A stretch of DNA of 64,000 nucleotides. It comes from Rhizobium mayense (GTDB taxonomy: Bacteria > Pseudomonadota > Alphaproteobacteria > Rhizobiales > Rhizobiaceae). This document shows positions 27,124-37,986 of this stretch, piece by piece. The stretch spans positions 124,001 to 188,000 of the forward strand of contig NZ_JARFYM010000001.1 of assembly GCF_030272705.1 (NCBI RefSeq). Direction: 5' to 3'. Every line of letters begins with the position of its first letter. Within the stretch, counting starts at the first letter, position 1. Both the position numbers and the translations under genes were made by a program. Under the pieces are notes generated by a model, which ran no database searches, was not told the origin of the DNA, and was given only the letters and a program-made list of their open reading frames with translations.

Positions 27124-27152
27124 AAGGCAGGAGCTGGGGGAGCTCCTGCCTT
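27124..27152. terminator. Hairpin terminator downstream of the small secreted-protein gene
   Basis: A perfect 12-bp stem (AAGGCAGGAGCT at 27124-27135 with 27141-27152) is followed on the minus strand by CTCTATTTTTG. It is positioned to terminate the gene at 27278-27472, with the stem-loop at 27219-27265 in between. Confidence 0.7.
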
Positions 27153-27218
27153 CTTGCGCTTTGCAGCCGTTTGATGACGCAGGGTGGGGCCCAAAAATCA
27201 AACGTCTATTGCAAAGGC

Positions 27219-27265
27219 ACTCAGGCGAGGCGGCGCCGGGGGTAGGGATGGTGCCTCACCTGAGT
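27219..27265. other. Stem-loop in the 3' region of a small gene
   Basis: ACTCAGGCGAGGC (27219-27231) pairs with GCCTCACCTGAGT (27253-27265) at 12 of 13 positions, with a 21-nt loop. It begins 13 bp after the stop codon of the 64-residue secreted protein and has no T run, so it looks more like an mRNA 3' stabiliser or an sRNA segment than a terminator. Confidence 0.55.
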
Positions 27266-27277
27266 ATGGGGTGAACT

Positions 27278-27472
27278 TTACCTGATGATCCTGACTTGCT
27301 GAGACTCGTCTTGCGTCTGCGACCAGGATGCCTGAACCTTGATGCCGGCTTTAAGTGCCGGAAGCACGTCTGTCGTTACCGCTGGGGCTACGCTGTCTGT
27401 TGTCGTAGCCGAGCTATAGGTAGCTGTGGCGAAGAGGGCAGCGGCAGCAGAGGGTACGAGCAGAACGCGCAT
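27278..27472 (-). CDS. Small secreted hypothetical protein
   Basis: This 64-residue protein starts MRVLLVPSAAAALFATATYSS, a plausible signal peptide with cleavage near residue 22. The mature part of about 42 residues is rich in Thr, Val and Gln. A good ribosome-binding site (AGGAG, 8 nt before the ATG) and a downstream hairpin plus terminator support a real gene. I do not know its family or function. Confidence 0.6.
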   Translation of the reverse strand: MRVLLVPSAAAALFATATYSSATTTDSVAPAVTTDVLPALKAGIKVQASWSQTQDESQQVRIIR

Positions 27473-28047
27473 TTGTGAATTCTCCTAAACTGAAAACCTG
27501 TACCTTTGGCTTTCCGTTCGGCGGGGCGTCTAGGCATGTCGCGTCGCGAAGCATTTTGTTCGCCGGCTTGTCTCGCCCCGTGAGAAGAACGCTATTGCGC
27601 TGCACACGAACAATCAAATTACAAAAAAATAATGTTTGGCTTACGAACCGCGCCGCAAATGCGCCACCAATGGGCGAGGCGGCGTGCCCATCGCCCTTCG
27701 CCGATGGTTGTTGAAGGCATCATCGCACGTCCTTGCTCATCCTCTCTTATAATCAGTAACTCTTTGCTTTTGCTGACTTTTATTGCGCGGTAAAGCTGTG
27801 ATCGCGGGCTTCCTTTGTGCACATATAGGCTGCAGAGAGCCAATTGGATTGTTTGTGAGGCGATGCCCAAATCTGCTCCCAAGCAGACGTGCGAACATTA
27901 GATGTGCCGAGGTTTTCACGGAGTTGTGATCGGAAAAGTTGAATTCGTCCATCCCATGGAGGGGGCTGTGAATAGCGGTACGTGGTGGTCGGTTCTCGTG
28001 GCAATAAGCTGCGTTCCTGATTATATGGAGGCAGGCCAGAGGTAATC
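27473..28047. other. Intergenic region upstream of dnaG
   Basis: This 575-bp stretch holds the divergent starts of the small secreted-protein gene and dnaG. The dnaG ribosome-binding site AGAGG is 5 bp before its ATG. Short open frames inside lack ribosome-binding sites and family similarity. I saw no strong terminator, so an unrecognised sRNA cannot be excluded. Confidence 0.4.
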
Positions 28048-30039
28048 ATGCGATTTTCCAATACGTTTCTCGATGAGATTCGCGACCGCGTTCCCATTTC
28101 GGACGTGATCGGTCGACGTGTGACCTGGGACCGGCGCAAGACGAATGTGCCGCGCGGCGATTACTGGGCCTGCTGCCCGTTCCATGGCGAAAAATCGCCG
28201 AGCTTTCACTGCGAAGACCGCAAGGGCCGTTACCATTGCTTCGGCTGCGGCGTCACAGGCGATCATTTCCGTTTCCTGACCGACCTCGAGGGGCTCAGTT
28301 TTCCCGAAGCGGTGCAGCAGATCGCCGACATGGCGGGCGTTCCGATGCCGGTCGCCGATCCCCTGGAGGCGAAGCGCGAGAAGGAACGCACGTCGCTGCT
28401 CGACGTCATGGAGATGGCGTCGCAGTTCTTTCAGGATCAACTCCAGACGGCAAACGGCGCAAGGGCGCGCGCTTATCTGCGCGATCGTGGCCTGACCGGC
28501 CGAACCATCGAGACCTTCCGCCTTGGCTATTCGCCGGACAGCCGCAATGCCTTAAAGGAGTTTCTAGCCGGCAAAGGCGTGCTGAAGGAGCAGATGGAAG
28601 CCTGTGGCCTGGTCGTGCATGAAAATGTGCCGGTCTCCTATGACCGCTTCCGAGACCGCATCATGTTCCCGATTCTGTCTTCGCGCGAAAAGGTGATCGC
28701 CTTTGGCGGCCGTGCCATGTCGCCGGACGCACCGGCCAAATATCTGAATTCCAATGAGACCGAGCTCTTTCATAAGGGCAATGTGCTCTACAATTTCGCC
28801 CGCGCGCGCCGCGCCGCTCAGGGGAACGACGGCGCCGGCACGATCATCGCCGTCGAAGGCTATATGGACGTCATCGCGCTGCATCAGGCAGGTGTAGAAA
28901 ACGCCGTTGCGCCGCTCGGTACTGCGCTGACGGAAAACCAGCTCGAACTTCTGTGGAAAATGACGCCGCAGCCGGTGCTCTGCTTCGATGGCGACGGCGC
29001 CGGCATTCGCGCCGCCAATCGCGCCGCCGATCTGGCGCTGCCGCACATCAAGCCCGGCCGTACGGTCCGTTTTGCTCTCCTGCCGGATGGGAAGGATCCG
29101 GACGATCTGGTGCGTCACGATGGCCGCGCGCCTTTCGACAAGGTGATGGCGCAGGCAAAGCCGCTGGCGGAAATGATATGGACCCGCGAAGCCGGCAGCG
29201 GCACCTTCGACACGCCCGAGGCGCGCGCGGAGCTTGAGGCGCGGCTGAAGCAGATGGTTTCGGTCATCGCCGATGAGAACGTCCGCCGGCACTATCAGCA
29301 GGACATGCGCGATCGGCTAAACGGGCTGTTCCAGCCGCAGTTCCAGCGCGGCAGCAATCAGCAGGGACGCAGCTTTTCCCGCGATGGCAGAGGCCGCAAT
29401 TTCGGCGGCCGTGGCGGCCAGGGCAGGGATCGGCAGCAGGTCGCCAACATAACCGCGTCGGATCGCCTGACGCGTTCGGGCATGATCAAGGGCCATCAAG
29501 ATATTCCGGGCCTGCGCGAGAGCGTGCTGGCGGTGACCATCGTCAATCACCCGCTGCTTTTGCAGGACGAATATGATGAGATCGCCGCCATCGATTATGA
29601 AAGCCGCGAATTGCAGCGTCTGTGGTCCGCCATGCTCGGCGCGGCGGCAGCCACGGTCGGCCCGCAGCTCACGCGCGAACGGCTGCTCGAGCAGTTGGAG
29701 GAGCAGGGCTTCGCGGCATTGCTGAAGAGCCTTGACCAGCAGGTGCGCAATGCCCGCCTTTGGACGGCGACCGAGGAAGCCGCCACGGAAGATGCGCGTG
29801 AGGGGTATCGCCAGGCCCTTGCGCTTCACAAACGCTCGAAAGCACTGCGTTGGCACAAGATCGAGCTGCAAACCGCGATCGCCGAGGCAACCGAAGAGGG
29901 CGACGGTGATCTCATCGAGCAGTTGATGCGCGCTTTGCAGGAAGTGCAGCTCGAAGCCTTGCGACTGGAAAACCAGGAAGCGATCATCGACGGTTTTGGC
30001 GTGCTGTCGGGCCGCATCAAAGGGGCCGCGGGGAAATAG
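28048..30039 (+). CDS. dnaG: DNA primase
   Basis: The 663-residue enzyme synthesises RNA primers for replication. The CHC2 zinc finger is Cys43-His46-Cys64-Cys67 (CPFH...CFGC). The TOPRIM catalytic domain shows EGYMDVIAL (Glu270) and FDGDGAGIRAANRA (Asp314, Asp316), which bind metal. A Gly/Arg/Gln-rich linker near residues 435-470 precedes the C-terminal helicase-interaction domain. It lies 6 bp before a RecQ gene, so the two are probably co-transcribed. Confidence 0.98.
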   Translation: MRFSNTFLDEIRDRVPISDVIGRRVTWDRRKTNVPRGDYWACCPFHGEKSPSFHCEDRKGRYHCFGCGVTGDHFRFLTDLEGLSFPEAVQQIADMAGVPMPVADPLEAKREKERTSLLDVMEMASQFFQDQLQTANGARARAYLRDRGLTGRTIETFRLGYSPDSRNALKEFLAGKGVLKEQMEACGLVVHENVPVSYDRFRDRIMFPILSSREKVIAFGGRAMSPDAPAKYLNSNETELFHKGNVLYNFARARRAAQGNDGAGTIIAVEGYMDVIALHQAGVENAVAPLGTALTENQLELLWKMTPQPVLCFDGDGAGIRAANRAADLALPHIKPGRTVRFALLPDGKDPDDLVRHDGRAPFDKVMAQAKPLAEMIWTREAGSGTFDTPEARAELEARLKQMVSVIADENVRRHYQQDMRDRLNGLFQPQFQRGSNQQGRSFSRDGRGRNFGGRGGQGRDRQQVANITASDRLTRSGMIKGHQDIPGLRESVLAVTIVNHPLLLQDEYDEIAAIDYESRELQRLWSAMLGAAAATVGPQLTRERLLEQLEEQGFAALLKSLDQQVRNARLWTATEEAATEDAREGYRQALALHKRSKALRWHKIELQTAIAEATEEGDGDLIEQLMRALQEVQLEALRLENQEAIIDGFGVLSGRIKGAAGK

Positions 30040-30045
30040 GGATAG

Positions 30046-31923
30046 ATGTCACAGCCAGATCGACAGGAGCCGCGGTTTTCCGCCGATGATGCGCTGTTCG
30101 GCGCGCATAATTTGCGGGCCGCGCCGCTCGATATCCTCAAGCGGGTCTACGGCTATTCCGCCTTTCGCGGCAAGCAGCAGCAGGTCGTCGACCATGTCGT
30201 TTCCGGCGGCGACGCGGTCGTGCTGTTTCCGACCGGTGCAGGCAAATCGCTGTGTTTCCAGATTCCGGCTCTGTGTCGCGATGGAGTGGGCATTGTCGTC
30301 TCGCCGCTGATTGCTCTGATGCGCGATCAGGTCGAGGCGATGAAGCAACTCGGGATCAGGGCAGCGGCGCTGAATTCGTCATTGTCGCGGGAAGAGGCAA
30401 GTGATGTCTATCGTGCCATCTCCAGCGGCACGCTCGATCTGCTTTACGTCACGCCCGAGCGCATTCTGACGGACGGCTTTCAGCAGATGATCGCCAGGGC
30501 AAAGATTGCCCTGTTCGCCATCGACGAGGCACATTGCGTCTCGCAATGGGGGCATGATTTCCGGCCGGAGTACCGCGACCTCGGCAGGCTTGCGGACCTC
30601 TTTCCAGATGTGCCGCGCATAGCGTTGACGGCGACGGCCGATCCACACACGCGCGACGACATCATTGAGCGGCTGTCGCTCGACAACGCCAAGGTATTCA
30701 CCACCAGCTTCGACCGGCCGAATATCACCTATGAGATCGTCGAGCGCGATCAGCCGCGCCAGCAATTGCTGCGTTTCCTCGACGGTCATCGTGGCGATAG
30801 CGGCATCGTCTATTGCCTGTCGCGGGCCAAGGTCGAGGATACGGCCGAGTGGCTCAACGGGCAGGGTATTCGTGCGCTTGCCTACCACGCGGGCATGGAT
30901 CGGTCGCTTCGCGACGCCAATCAGGATGCCTTCTTGAAGGAAGAGGATCTTTGCCTCGTGGCGACGGTCGCCTTCGGCATGGGCATCGACAAGCCGAATG
31001 TCCGCTATGTCGCCCATCTCGATCTGCCCGGCTCCGTCGAGGCCTATTATCAGGAGACGGGACGCGCGGGACGCGACGGTGTGCCGTCCGAAGTCTGGAT
31101 GGCTTATGGCATGGCCGACGTCATCCAGCGGCGGCGCATGATCGACGAGGGCAATGCGGCGGAGGAGATCAAGCGTGTCGAGCGTGCAAAGCTCAACGCG
31201 CTGCTTGCCATCTGCGAAACGGCCGGATGCCGCCGACAGGCGATCCTTGCGCATTTCGGCGAGGGGCATGGCGGCAGTTGCGGGAATTGCGACACTTGCC
31301 TGAAACCGGTCGAGACTTGGGATGGGACGGAAGCGGCAATCAAGGCGCTCGCCGCCGTCTATCGCACGGGCGAGCGTTTCGGCACGGGCCACGTCATCGA
31401 TGTGCTGATCGGGACGGTTAATGAGAAGATCGAGCGTTTCGGTCATGTGGACATGCCGGTCTTCGGGGCCGGCAAGGACATTCCGGCGCGCACCTGGCAG
31501 TCCGTCTTCCGTCAACTGCTGGCGAGCGGCTTCGTCAGCATCGATCATACGGCTTTCGGCGCGATGAAGTTGGAGCCGGAAGCGCGGGCTGTTTTCAAGC
31601 GCGAGCGCCAGGTTTTCTTCCGCAAGGACAGGCCGGATACTGGTCGGCGCACCAAGAAGGCAGCGCGGATCGAGAAGCGGCAATCAAACCTGTCGAGCGA
31701 GGCCCAGCCATTGTTCGCGGCGTTGAGAAGCGAGCGCGCGAGGATCGCCAAGGCGCTCGGCGTGCCGCCCTATGTCGTCTTCCCGGATACGACGCTGATT
31801 GCTTTTGCGACGGAGCGGCCAACGGGCCGCGATGCGCTCCTGGGCATTTCCGGCGTCGGGCAGGCGAAGCTGGAACGTTACGGCGATGCGTTCCTGAAGG
31901 TGATCCGCGCGTTTGAGGAGTGA
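30046..31923 (+). CDS. recQ: RecQ-family ATP-dependent DNA helicase
   Basis: The 625-residue protein has the SF2 helicase motifs: Walker A PTGAGKS (62-68), DEAH (160-163) inside the RecQ signature [19 protein letters not shown], and motif [13 protein letters not shown] RecQ-Ct zinc-binding segment follows (C...GSCGNCDTC). The C-terminal 80 residues resemble an HRDC domain ([22 protein letters not shown]). It unwinds DNA 3' to 5' in recombination and fork repair. Only 6 bp separate it from dnaG, which points to a replication/repair operon. Confidence 0.95.
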   Translation: MSQPDRQEPRFSADDALFGAHNLRAAPLDILKRVYGYSAFRGKQQQVVDHVVSGGDAVVLFPTGAGKSLCFQIPALCRDGVGIVVSPLIALMRDQVEAMKQLGIRAAALNSSLSREEASDVYRAISSGTLDLLYVTPERILTDGFQQMIARAKIALFAIDEAHCVSQWGHDFRPEYRDLGRLADLFPDVPRIALTATADPHTRDDIIERLSLDNAKVFTTSFDRPNITYEIVERDQPRQQLLRFLDGHRGDSGIVYCLSRAKVEDTAEWLNGQGIRALAYHAGMDRSLRDANQDAFLKEEDLCLVATVAFGMGIDKPNVRYVAHLDLPGSVEAYYQETGRAGRDGVPSEVWMAYGMADVIQRRRMIDEGNAAEEIKRVERAKLNALLAICETAGCRRQAILAHFGEGHGGSCGNCDTCLKPVETWDGTEAAIKALAAVYRTGERFGTGHVIDVLIGTVNEKIERFGHVDMPVFGAGKDIPARTWQSVFRQLLASGFVSIDHTAFGAMKLEPEARAVFKRERQVFFRKDRPDTGRRTKKAARIEKRQSNLSSEAQPLFAALRSERARIAKALGVPPYVVFPDTTLIAFATERPTGRDALLGISGVGQAKLERYGDAFLKVIRAFEE

Positions 31924-31945
31924 TGAGCGGCGGGCGCGTTGTCCG

Positions 31946-32368
31946 TTACCCGATATCGGTCAAAGAGAAATCATTTCCCTTGTAGAGCAAGTCCACATTC
32001 AGGGTCTTGGCGCAGGCATAAGCGAAGCAATCGCCAAAATTGAGATCGGCTTTGTGACCCACCGCCTTGCCGTATCGGGCGCTTGCTTCCAGTGCGGCTT
32101 TGCCAATGTCCGATGAAATCTCGATCTCTTGTGCCCCGATATCTTCGATAAGTGCATCGACAGCTTGTCCGGCCCGTCGAAGAAGAGACGGTGATGGTTT
32201 CTGTCCTGGGGTGGCCGTTTTGCGGCGGGCGAGGGCTAAAGTTGCCTCGAACCTCACGAGCGGAGATACAAAGAAATCGCCGTTGACCTTCGCGAGGCTT
32301 TTTTCAATTTCTTCGTAGCCGGGCTCCTCGCCAAGTATTGCGACAATTGCCGATGCGTCGATAAACAT
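31946..32368 (-). CDS. vapC: VapC-type PIN-domain toxin
   Basis: The 140-residue protein starts [20 protein letters not shown], with the first catalytic Asp at position 4. Later acidic positions occur in SPLVRFEATLAL and LNFGDCFAYACAK, the usual PIN metal site. VapC toxins are RNases that cut tRNA or rRNA when not neutralised. The ATG overlaps the vapB stop codon by one base (TGATG), a common sign of translational coupling. A start five codons earlier is possible but less likely. Confidence 0.92.
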   Translation of the reverse strand: MFIDASAIVAILGEEPGYEEIEKSLAKVNGDFFVSPLVRFEATLALARRKTATPGQKPSPSLLRRAGQAVDALIEDIGAQEIEISSDIGKAALEASARYGKAVGHKADLNFGDCFAYACAKTLNVDLLYKGNDFSLTDIG

Positions 32369-32613
32369 CAGGCATCGCCCCACATTTCATCAGTGAACGC
32401 CTTCATATCGAAATTTGGGTCATTGGGGCCTAAAGCGTCAGCCATAGCTTTGGCGCGCGCAAATCGCTCGCGTAGGGGAAGCTCCTTCCGTGCGCGTGCG
32501 AGCTCGTGTTTCAGCGCTTGGCGAACGGCCTCCGTTTTCGTGGGTGCATTCGTCAGTTTCTGGATTTCAGCGGCTAAAGAATCCACTTCCGCATCGCGAA
32601 TATAAAGTGCCAT
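32368..32613 (-). CDS. vapB: VapB-type antitoxin (Rv0623-like)
   Basis: The 81-residue protein [34 protein letters not shown] begins with a short DNA-binding domain of the VapB/PSK_trans_fac type. The acidic C-terminus ([17 protein letters not shown]) should wrap VapC. AAGGAG precedes the ATG, and direct repeats upstream look like the autoregulatory site. The pair is an isolated module between recQ and kbl. Confidence 0.92.
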   Translation of the reverse strand: MALYIRDAEVDSLAAEIQKLTNAPTKTEAVRQALKHELARARKELPLRERFARAKAMADALGPNDPNFDMKAFTDEMWGDA

Positions 32614-32616
32614 CGA

Positions 32617-32638
32617 TGTATATCTCCTTTGTATATCT
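32617..32638 (-). promoter_or_regulatory. vapBC operator/promoter candidate with direct repeats
   Basis: TGTATATCT occurs at 32617-32625 and again at 32630-32638, 13 bp apart, just upstream of vapB and spanning its ribosome-binding site. A further TATATATC follows. The AT-rich sequence also offers -10 boxes. Binding by VapB-VapC is inferred from how other vapBC pairs are controlled. Confidence 0.6.
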
Positions 32639-32783
32639 ATATATCATCAAGGCGATATTCAAACCAGCGACACTTTTGGCCGTCGCCTTGACGCCTTCCT
32701 CGCGACATGGCGTGGGCAGATGTGCTAATTCGATGATGTCGTCGTCAGACGGTTCCATCTCTTTTAGAGAAAGCGCATTCATC

Positions 32784-33971
32784 ATGACTTCTGCCTTCAT
32801 CTCCCATCTTCGATCCGAAATCGCCGGTCTGAAGGATGCGGGCCTCTATAAATCCGAGCGGGTCATTACTTCCAAGCAGGCGGGCGAAATCGCGGTCGCT
32901 GGCGGCAAGCGGGTGCTGAATTTCTGCGCCAACAACTATCTCGGCCTCGCCGACAACGAGGAACTGGCCGAAGCTGCGAAACAGGCACTCGATCGCTACG
33001 GCTACGGTATGGCCTCGGTGCGGTTCATCTGCGGTACGCAGGAAGAGCACAAGCAGCTCGAGGCGCGAATATCGGCTTTCCTCGGCATGGAGGATACCAT
33101 TCTCTATTCGTCCTGTTTCGACGCCAATGGCGGGCTTTTCGAGACACTGCTGTCGGAAGAGGATGCCATCATCTCCGACGCGCTGAACCACGCCTCGATT
33201 ATTGACGGCGTGCGCCTTTCCAAGGCGAAGCGGTTCCGATACGCCAATAACGACATGGCGGCTCTGGAGGAGGAGCTGAAGAAGGCCGAGGGCAGCCGTT
33301 TCAAGCTGATCGCTACCGATGGCGTTTTCTCCATGGATGGCATCATCGCCAATCTCCAGGGCGTCTGTGATCTTGCCGAAAAATATGGCGCGATGGTCAT
33401 GGTCGACGATAGCCACGCCGTTGGCTTTGTCGGCGATCATGGTCGCGGTTCGCCGGAATATTGCGGCGTCGAGGGCAGGGTCGACATCATCACCGGTACG
33501 CTCGGCAAGGCTCTCGGCGGTGCGTCGGGTGGCTATACCTCGGCGAAAGCCGAGATCGTCGAATGGCTGCGGCAGCGCTCGCGCCCCTACCTCTTCTCCA
33601 ATACGCTGGCTCCAGTCATCGCCGCCGCTTCGCTGAAAGTCTTCGATCTGATCGAAAACGGCGACGACCTTCGCGACCGGCTCTGTGGTAACGCGGAGTT
33701 CTTCCGCAGCGAGATGACCAAGCTCGGTTTCACTTTGGCCGGTGCCGATCATCCGATCATCCCGGTCATGCTCGGCGATGCCAAGCTGGCACAGGAGATG
33801 GCTGCGCTGATGCTGAAAAAGGGCGTCTATGTCATCGGCTTCTCCTTCCCGGTCGTGCCGAAGGGGCAGGCGCGCATCCGCACCCAAATGTCGGCGGCGC
33901 ATTCGAGGGCCGACGTCGAACGCGCGATCGCCGCTTTCGCAGAGGCGGGACGTGAACTCGGAATCATTTGA
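32784..33971 (+). CDS. kbl: 2-amino-3-ketobutyrate CoA ligase (glycine C-acetyltransferase)
   Basis: The 395-residue PLP enzyme cleaves 2-amino-3-ketobutyrate with CoA into glycine and acetyl-CoA, the second step of threonine breakdown. Family motifs are [46 protein letters not shown] and the PLP-lysine segment [14 protein letters not shown] (Lys242). The start [13 protein letters not shown] is at 32784; the longer open frame upstream overlaps vapB and was not used. tdh follows by 21 bp. Confidence 0.97.
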   Translation: MTSAFISHLRSEIAGLKDAGLYKSERVITSKQAGEIAVAGGKRVLNFCANNYLGLADNEELAEAAKQALDRYGYGMASVRFICGTQEEHKQLEARISAFLGMEDTILYSSCFDANGGLFETLLSEEDAIISDALNHASIIDGVRLSKAKRFRYANNDMAALEEELKKAEGSRFKLIATDGVFSMDGIIANLQGVCDLAEKYGAMVMVDDSHAVGFVGDHGRGSPEYCGVEGRVDIITGTLGKALGGASGGYTSAKAEIVEWLRQRSRPYLFSNTLAPVIAAASLKVFDLIENGDDLRDRLCGNAEFFRSEMTKLGFTLAGADHPIIPVMLGDAKLAQEMAALMLKKGVYVIGFSFPVVPKGQARIRTQMSAAHSRADVERAIAAFAEAGRELGII

Positions 33972-33992
33972 ATTGGATGGAGACGACAGCTT

Positions 33993-35030
33993 ATGTCGAA
34001 CATGATGAAGGCGCTGGTCAAATCGAAGCCTGAAGTCGGGCTGTGGATGGAGAATGTGCCGGTGCCCGAGGTCGGGCCGAACGATGTGCTGATCCGAGTC
34101 AAGAAGTCGGCGATCTGCGGCACGGACGTGCATATTTGGAATTGGGACCAATGGGCGCAAAAAACCATTCCGGTGCCGATGGTCGTCGGGCACGAATTCT
34201 GTGGCGAGATTGCCGAGATCGGTTCGGCGGTCACCAAATATCATGTTGGCGAACGTGTCTCCGGCGAGGGACATATCGTCTGCGGCAAGTGCCGCAACTG
34301 CCGTGCCGGCAGGGGACATCTCTGCCGTAATACGCTGGGCGTCGGGGTCAATCGTCCCGGTTCGTTCGGCGAATTCGTCTGCATTCCGGAATCCAATGTC
34401 GTGCAGATTCCCGACGATATTCCGGATGAAGTAGCGGCGATCTTCGATCCCTTCGGCAACGCAGTGCATACCGCGCTTTCCTTCGATCTGGTGGGTGAGG
34501 ACGTGCTGGTCACCGGCGCCGGACCGATCGGCATCATGGGCGCCATGGTCGCCAAGCGCTCCGGCGCGCGCAAGGTGGTCATCACCGATATCAATCCCAA
34601 TCGGCTGGCACTCGCCCGCAAGCTCGGCATCGAGTATGTCGTCGACGCCTCGAAAGAAAATCTTGCCGACGTGATGAGGTCTATCGGGATGACCGAAGGC
34701 TTCGATGTCGGTCTGGAAATGTCAGGCGCCGCCCCCGCTTTCCGCGACATGATCGACAAGATGAACAATGGCGGGAAGATCGCCATTCTCGGTATAGCAC
34801 CGGCGGGCTTCGAGATCGATTGGAACAAGGTGATTTTCAAGATGCTGAACCTGAAGGGCATCTACGGGCGCGAAATGTTCGAGACCTGGTACAAGATGAT
34901 CGCCTTCGTTCAGGGTGGACTCGACGTCTCGCCGGTCATTACCCACCGCATCGGCGTCGATGATTTCCGCGAAGGGTTCGAAGCGATGCGCACAGGCAAC
35001 TCCGGCAAGGTGGTGATGGACTGGATTTGA
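33993..35030 (+). CDS. tdh: L-threonine 3-dehydrogenase
   Basis: The 345-residue zinc alcohol dehydrogenase-family enzyme oxidises L-threonine to 2-amino-3-ketobutyrate with NAD. It shows the catalytic zinc ligands Cys42 ([12 protein letters not shown]) and His67-Glu68 (GHEF), the structural zinc cysteines 97, 100, 103 and 111, and the coenzyme-binding [13 protein letters not shown]. It is the second gene of the kbl-tdh operon; together they convert threonine to glycine and acetyl-CoA. Confidence 0.97.
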   Translation: MSNMMKALVKSKPEVGLWMENVPVPEVGPNDVLIRVKKSAICGTDVHIWNWDQWAQKTIPVPMVVGHEFCGEIAEIGSAVTKYHVGERVSGEGHIVCGKCRNCRAGRGHLCRNTLGVGVNRPGSFGEFVCIPESNVVQIPDDIPDEVAAIFDPFGNAVHTALSFDLVGEDVLVTGAGPIGIMGAMVAKRSGARKVVITDINPNRLALARKLGIEYVVDASKENLADVMRSIGMTEGFDVGLEMSGAAPAFRDMIDKMNNGGKIAILGIAPAGFEIDWNKVIFKMLNLKGIYGREMFETWYKMIAFVQGGLDVSPVITHRIGVDDFREGFEAMRTGNSGKVVMDWI

Positions 35031-35479
35031 GCCGATTTGCGGCCTAATCGCATCACCAACGCCAGCCAAACTGCGGAAATTCAGGCGGTTTCAAAAACAC
35101 GCTCTTGTCATCGCGCAGGGACTTCCTAAATACCGGAAGCAATTGTTTGTGGCGTGCTCGAGCCTGTGGATAAGGCTTTTTCACGTTTTTAAGGGGCTTT
35201 TTTGCTGGAAAAGCTTGACGGGAGCAAAAATTGTAGGAATCACCGTTTGTCCTCGGAAAAACGGTGAACTGGATCAGGCGGATCACATAATACCATGGCC
35301 GGAAATCCAAACGCAATCCAGCTTTGCTGTCCGGTGCCGGTGATCGTGGTTAATTGGGCGTTAAAGGTCATTCCGTTAGGTGTTTGTCGGTGATTCGGGG
35401 CTGGCGCGAGGCGCGCCGGGCCAGCGCGGCCATTCACCGCGTGTAAGTTTTAAGCGTCAGGGAAAGCGACGATATAGAG
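35031..35479. other. Upstream region of rpoD
   Basis: The 449-bp gap after tdh should contain the rpoD promoters. A hairpin CACCGTTT (35241-35248) with AAACGGTG (35259-35266) is present without a T run. The stretch before the rpoD ATG is GC-rich with GCGCGAGGCGCGCC near 35405. No gene was found, and the rpoD ribosome-binding site is weak. Confidence 0.45.
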
Positions 35480-37543
<2,064 letters not shown>

Positions 37544-37568
37544 GTGATTTGCATTGCTACGAAATCAG

Positions 37569-37602
37569 AACCCGGTTCGTGGAAGCGAGCCGGGTTTTGT
37601 TT
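37569..37602 (+). terminator. Rho-independent terminator of rpoD
   Basis: AACCCGG (37569-37575) pairs with CCGGGTT (37590-37596) and is followed by TTTGTTTT. It lies 26 bp after the rpoD stop codon. Confidence 0.88.
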
Positions 37603-37986
37603 TATCCGGATATCCTCGCACCGTCAGTCTGCAGGTTGTCGCTCAAACGTGAAGCGCTTGACCGCTCTTTCGCTGTCGGGATATTGCGTTGGCCTGCTGG
37701 AGCACCGAGCGCATTTCGACAAGAACTCGCGCCTCCGTTCTTGGATATCTGCGGACGCACTGGTAGGGATGGCGGGATCACGCAGGTTTGTTTTCCGGCC
37801 ATCGCGAGGCTGTGGTTTGGAGGGACAGTTTACAATTTCCCGACTGCCTCTTTCCGGCCTTGATCTTTTACACCATATGTCGGGAGTCTAGGCATCATCG
37901 GATGTCGCTTGTTCGGTAAGGTTTGGATGAAAATATTGACCGCCTCTCCGTCTGCCCCGTGTCGTCAGCCTGGCGACCGCTGACCG
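37603..37986 (+). other. Region between rpoD and the DUF930 gene, with an 18-codon leader frame
   Basis: Most of this stretch shows nothing recognisable. Near its end an ATG at 37927 (with AAGG upstream) opens an 18-codon frame that stops with TGA at 37981-37983, three bases before the ATG of the DUF930 gene and in the same reading frame. It could be a leader peptide that couples translation to the next gene, or an original N-terminus interrupted by a stop codon. Confidence 0.4.

Noticed and set aside
30379..31683. 434-codon open frame antisense to the RecQ helicase
   Set aside because: RecQ motifs are complete on the plus strand; the antisense product has no recognisable domain.
32745..34469. 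574-codon open frame antisense to kbl and tdh
   Set aside because: It spans two clearly real genes on the other strand and its composition is that of a reverse reading of them.
37544..37891. 115-codon frame after rpoD
   Set aside because: It runs through the rpoD terminator hairpin and has no ribosome-binding site.
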